A stretch of DNA of 64,000 bases from Marinobacter similis (GTDB lineage: Bacteria > Pseudomonadota > Gammaproteobacteria > Pseudomonadales > Oleiphilaceae), in assembly GCF_000830985.1 (NCBI RefSeq), contig NZ_CP007151.1, positions 3,534,001 through 3,598,000 on the forward strand, written 5' to 3'. Both the position numbers and the translations under genes were made by a program. Each line of letters opens with the position of its first letter. Within the stretch, counting starts at the first letter, position 1. Of the stretch, positions 62,096-64,000 are shown one piece after another. Under the pieces are notes generated by a model, which ran no database searches, had not been told where the DNA came from, and saw only the letters and a list, made by a program, of their open reading frames with translations.

Positions 62096-62368
62096 TCAGT
62101 TCTCTACGACTAGAAAGAAGGTTTCATCTTCGCGAATCAAACCAAGGTTCATCCTGGCTCTTTCCTCCACCGCGCTCTGCTCATTACGCAGGTTACGAAC
62201 CTCCGCGTAGAGACGCTCGTTACGGGTCGCCAGCTCGGAGTTCTCCTCACGCTGCTCAGCAATAGACTTCTCGAGCGCCCAGACCTGCGCAAAGCTGCCC
62301 TCCCCGACCCACAGGCGTACCTGTAGCAGGAGTATCAGCACAATCATTGTGGTCCAGAGCAACTTCAT
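62096..62368 (-). CDS. ftsB: Cell division protein FtsB
   Basis: Small bitopic divisome protein that forms the FtsQLB complex. The 90 residues are one membrane helix (about 3-20, LLWTTMIVLILLLQVRLW), the GEGSFAQVWALEKSIAEQREE juxtamembrane and coiled-coil heptads (about 30-70), and a C-terminal RARMNLGLIREDETFFLV that contacts FtsQ in E. coli. It follows eno on the same strand across about 200 bp with two hairpins. Confidence 0.95.
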   Translation of the reverse strand: MKLLWTTMIVLILLLQVRLWVGEGSFAQVWALEKSIAEQREENSELATRNERLYAEVRNLRNEQSAVEERARMNLGLIREDETFFLVVEN

Positions 62369-62468
62369 TGCCGAGCCCGTTCCGGATTAACCGATTAAAA
62401 AGTAAACGACGTTTGCCGAGTATAGACCTTGGAGTAGATTAACAACAACTTCTTCTAACCGCTTGTGT

Positions 62469-62514
62469 AAAAAGGCCATCTCGACTGGATTTTCATCCAG
62501 ATCGGGATGGCCTT
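62469..62514 (-). terminator. Intrinsic terminator after eno
   Basis: On the minus strand AAGGCCATCCCGATCTGGAT, loop GAAA, ATCCAG-TCGA-GATGGCCTTTTT. The stem has an internal mismatch bulge and a T-run. ftsB-ispD-ispF and the genes beyond are therefore likely also expressed from a promoter in the ~100 bp before ftsB, unless readthrough occurs. Confidence 0.75.
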
Positions 62515-62526
62515 AATCACTTTTTG

Positions 62527-62549
62527 GCCACAATCATAAAGATTGTGGC
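62527..62549 (-). other. Second hairpin just after eno
   Basis: GCCACAATC, loop TTTAT (minus strand), GATTGTGGC: a perfect 9-bp stem 21 bp after the eno stop and ahead of the terminator. No T-run directly follows; it may shield the 3' end of the eno mRNA. Confidence 0.55.
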
Positions 62550-62569
62550 TCAAAATGGAAGGATGGGCT

Positions 62570-63885
<1,316 letters not shown>

Positions 63886-63924
63886 TCAGGTAATCAAAGG
63901 GGACAAAACGAAGAACACCGCCAA

Positions 63925-64000
63925 TCAGGCGGTGTCGATAGGTTTAAAGCTTTTAACGAGGTCGTCCACGGCCTTGACCCGCGCCAGGAACGGTTCCAGC
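63925..64000 (-). CDS. kdsA: 3-deoxy-8-phosphooctulonate synthase (C-terminal end only)
   Basis: Only the last 24 residues are in the window, LEPFLARVKAVDDLVKSF and on to a stop at 63925-63927. This fits the C-terminus of KdsA (LxxFLxQxKAIDDLVK in E. coli), the enzyme that makes KDO 8-phosphate for lipopolysaccharide. The identification rests on this short match plus position upstream of eno. Confidence 0.75.
   Translation of the reverse strand, partial: LEPFLARVKAVDDLVKSFKPIDTA

Overview
The window is about 60% GC, almost wholly coding, and carries a gammaproteobacterial core gene set. Several blocks keep pseudomonad-like order: nadC / DUF1631-ampD-ampE, hda-(pgsA-like)-DUF2066 / purMN, lptFG / pepA-holC-valS, alaS-lysC-csrA-tRNAs, dcd-mrp / metG-rsxABCDGE-nth, and kdsA-eno-ftsB-ispD-ispF-truD-surE-pcm-nlpD-rpoS. 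Together with a sodium-pumping oxaloacetate decarboxylase (oadGAB), a complete Rnf/Rsx complex and a dnaE2 gene, this suggests a marine gammaproteobacterium such as Marinobacter. The genus is inferred from gene content and order; there is no rRNA gene here.

Layout. 1-5.8 kb: topB (cut by the window edge), bolA-yciO, a headless hypothetical gene meeting a headless imuB remnant, and dnaE2. 6.0-9.5 kb: oadGAB. 9.7-13.6 kb: dbpA, a DUF2058 gene, a small secreted protein, a membrane protein and a CHRD-domain protein. 13.6-18.5 kb: two tRNA-Arg(ACG), tRNA-Ser(GCT), csrA, lysC, alaS. 18.6-27.4 kb: an RDD protein, lptG/lptF, pepA, holC, valS, panE. 27.4-35.5 kb: a PduO-type adenosyltransferase, a chemoreceptor, ampE/ampD, DUF1631, nadC, yqcC. 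35.5-41.8 kb: a ParA-like ATPase, hda, a CDP-alcohol phosphatidyltransferase, DUF2066, purM, purN, DUF3108. 41.8-54.1 kb: avtA, yjaG, dcd, mrp, metG, rsxABCDGE, nth. 54.2-64 kb: a chalcone-isomerase-like protein, rpoS, nlpD, a DUF368 protein, pcm, surE, truD, ispF, ispD, ftsB, eno and the tail of kdsA.

Functional themes are envelope building (lptFG, nlpD, ftsB, ispDF, ampDE, the DUF368 carrier-lipid translocase family, kdsA), ion-driven energetics (oadGAB, rsxABCDGE), tRNA charging (alaS, valS, metG) and global regulation (csrA, rpoS, hda).

Two things stand out. First, three copies of a repeat at about 5.9, 44.5 and 62.0 kb share one architecture. Each has a long outer stem, different in sequence in each copy, enclosing two small hairpins whose loops carry ANGGA exactly 24 nt apart. 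In copy 1 the second hairpin matches the CsrA RNA-binding consensus at every position, so these may be CsrA-binding RNA elements; csrA lies in the same window. Second, about 24 reading-frame breaks occur, most explained by one missing G or C in a short run. Many fall in genes a cell cannot lose (valS, metG, eno, ispD), so they are read here as sequence errors, not pseudogenes. For those genes I give the full span and the likely break points. No stretch longer than about 300 bases lacks a feature, and I saw no CRISPR array, prophage or intact insertion sequence.
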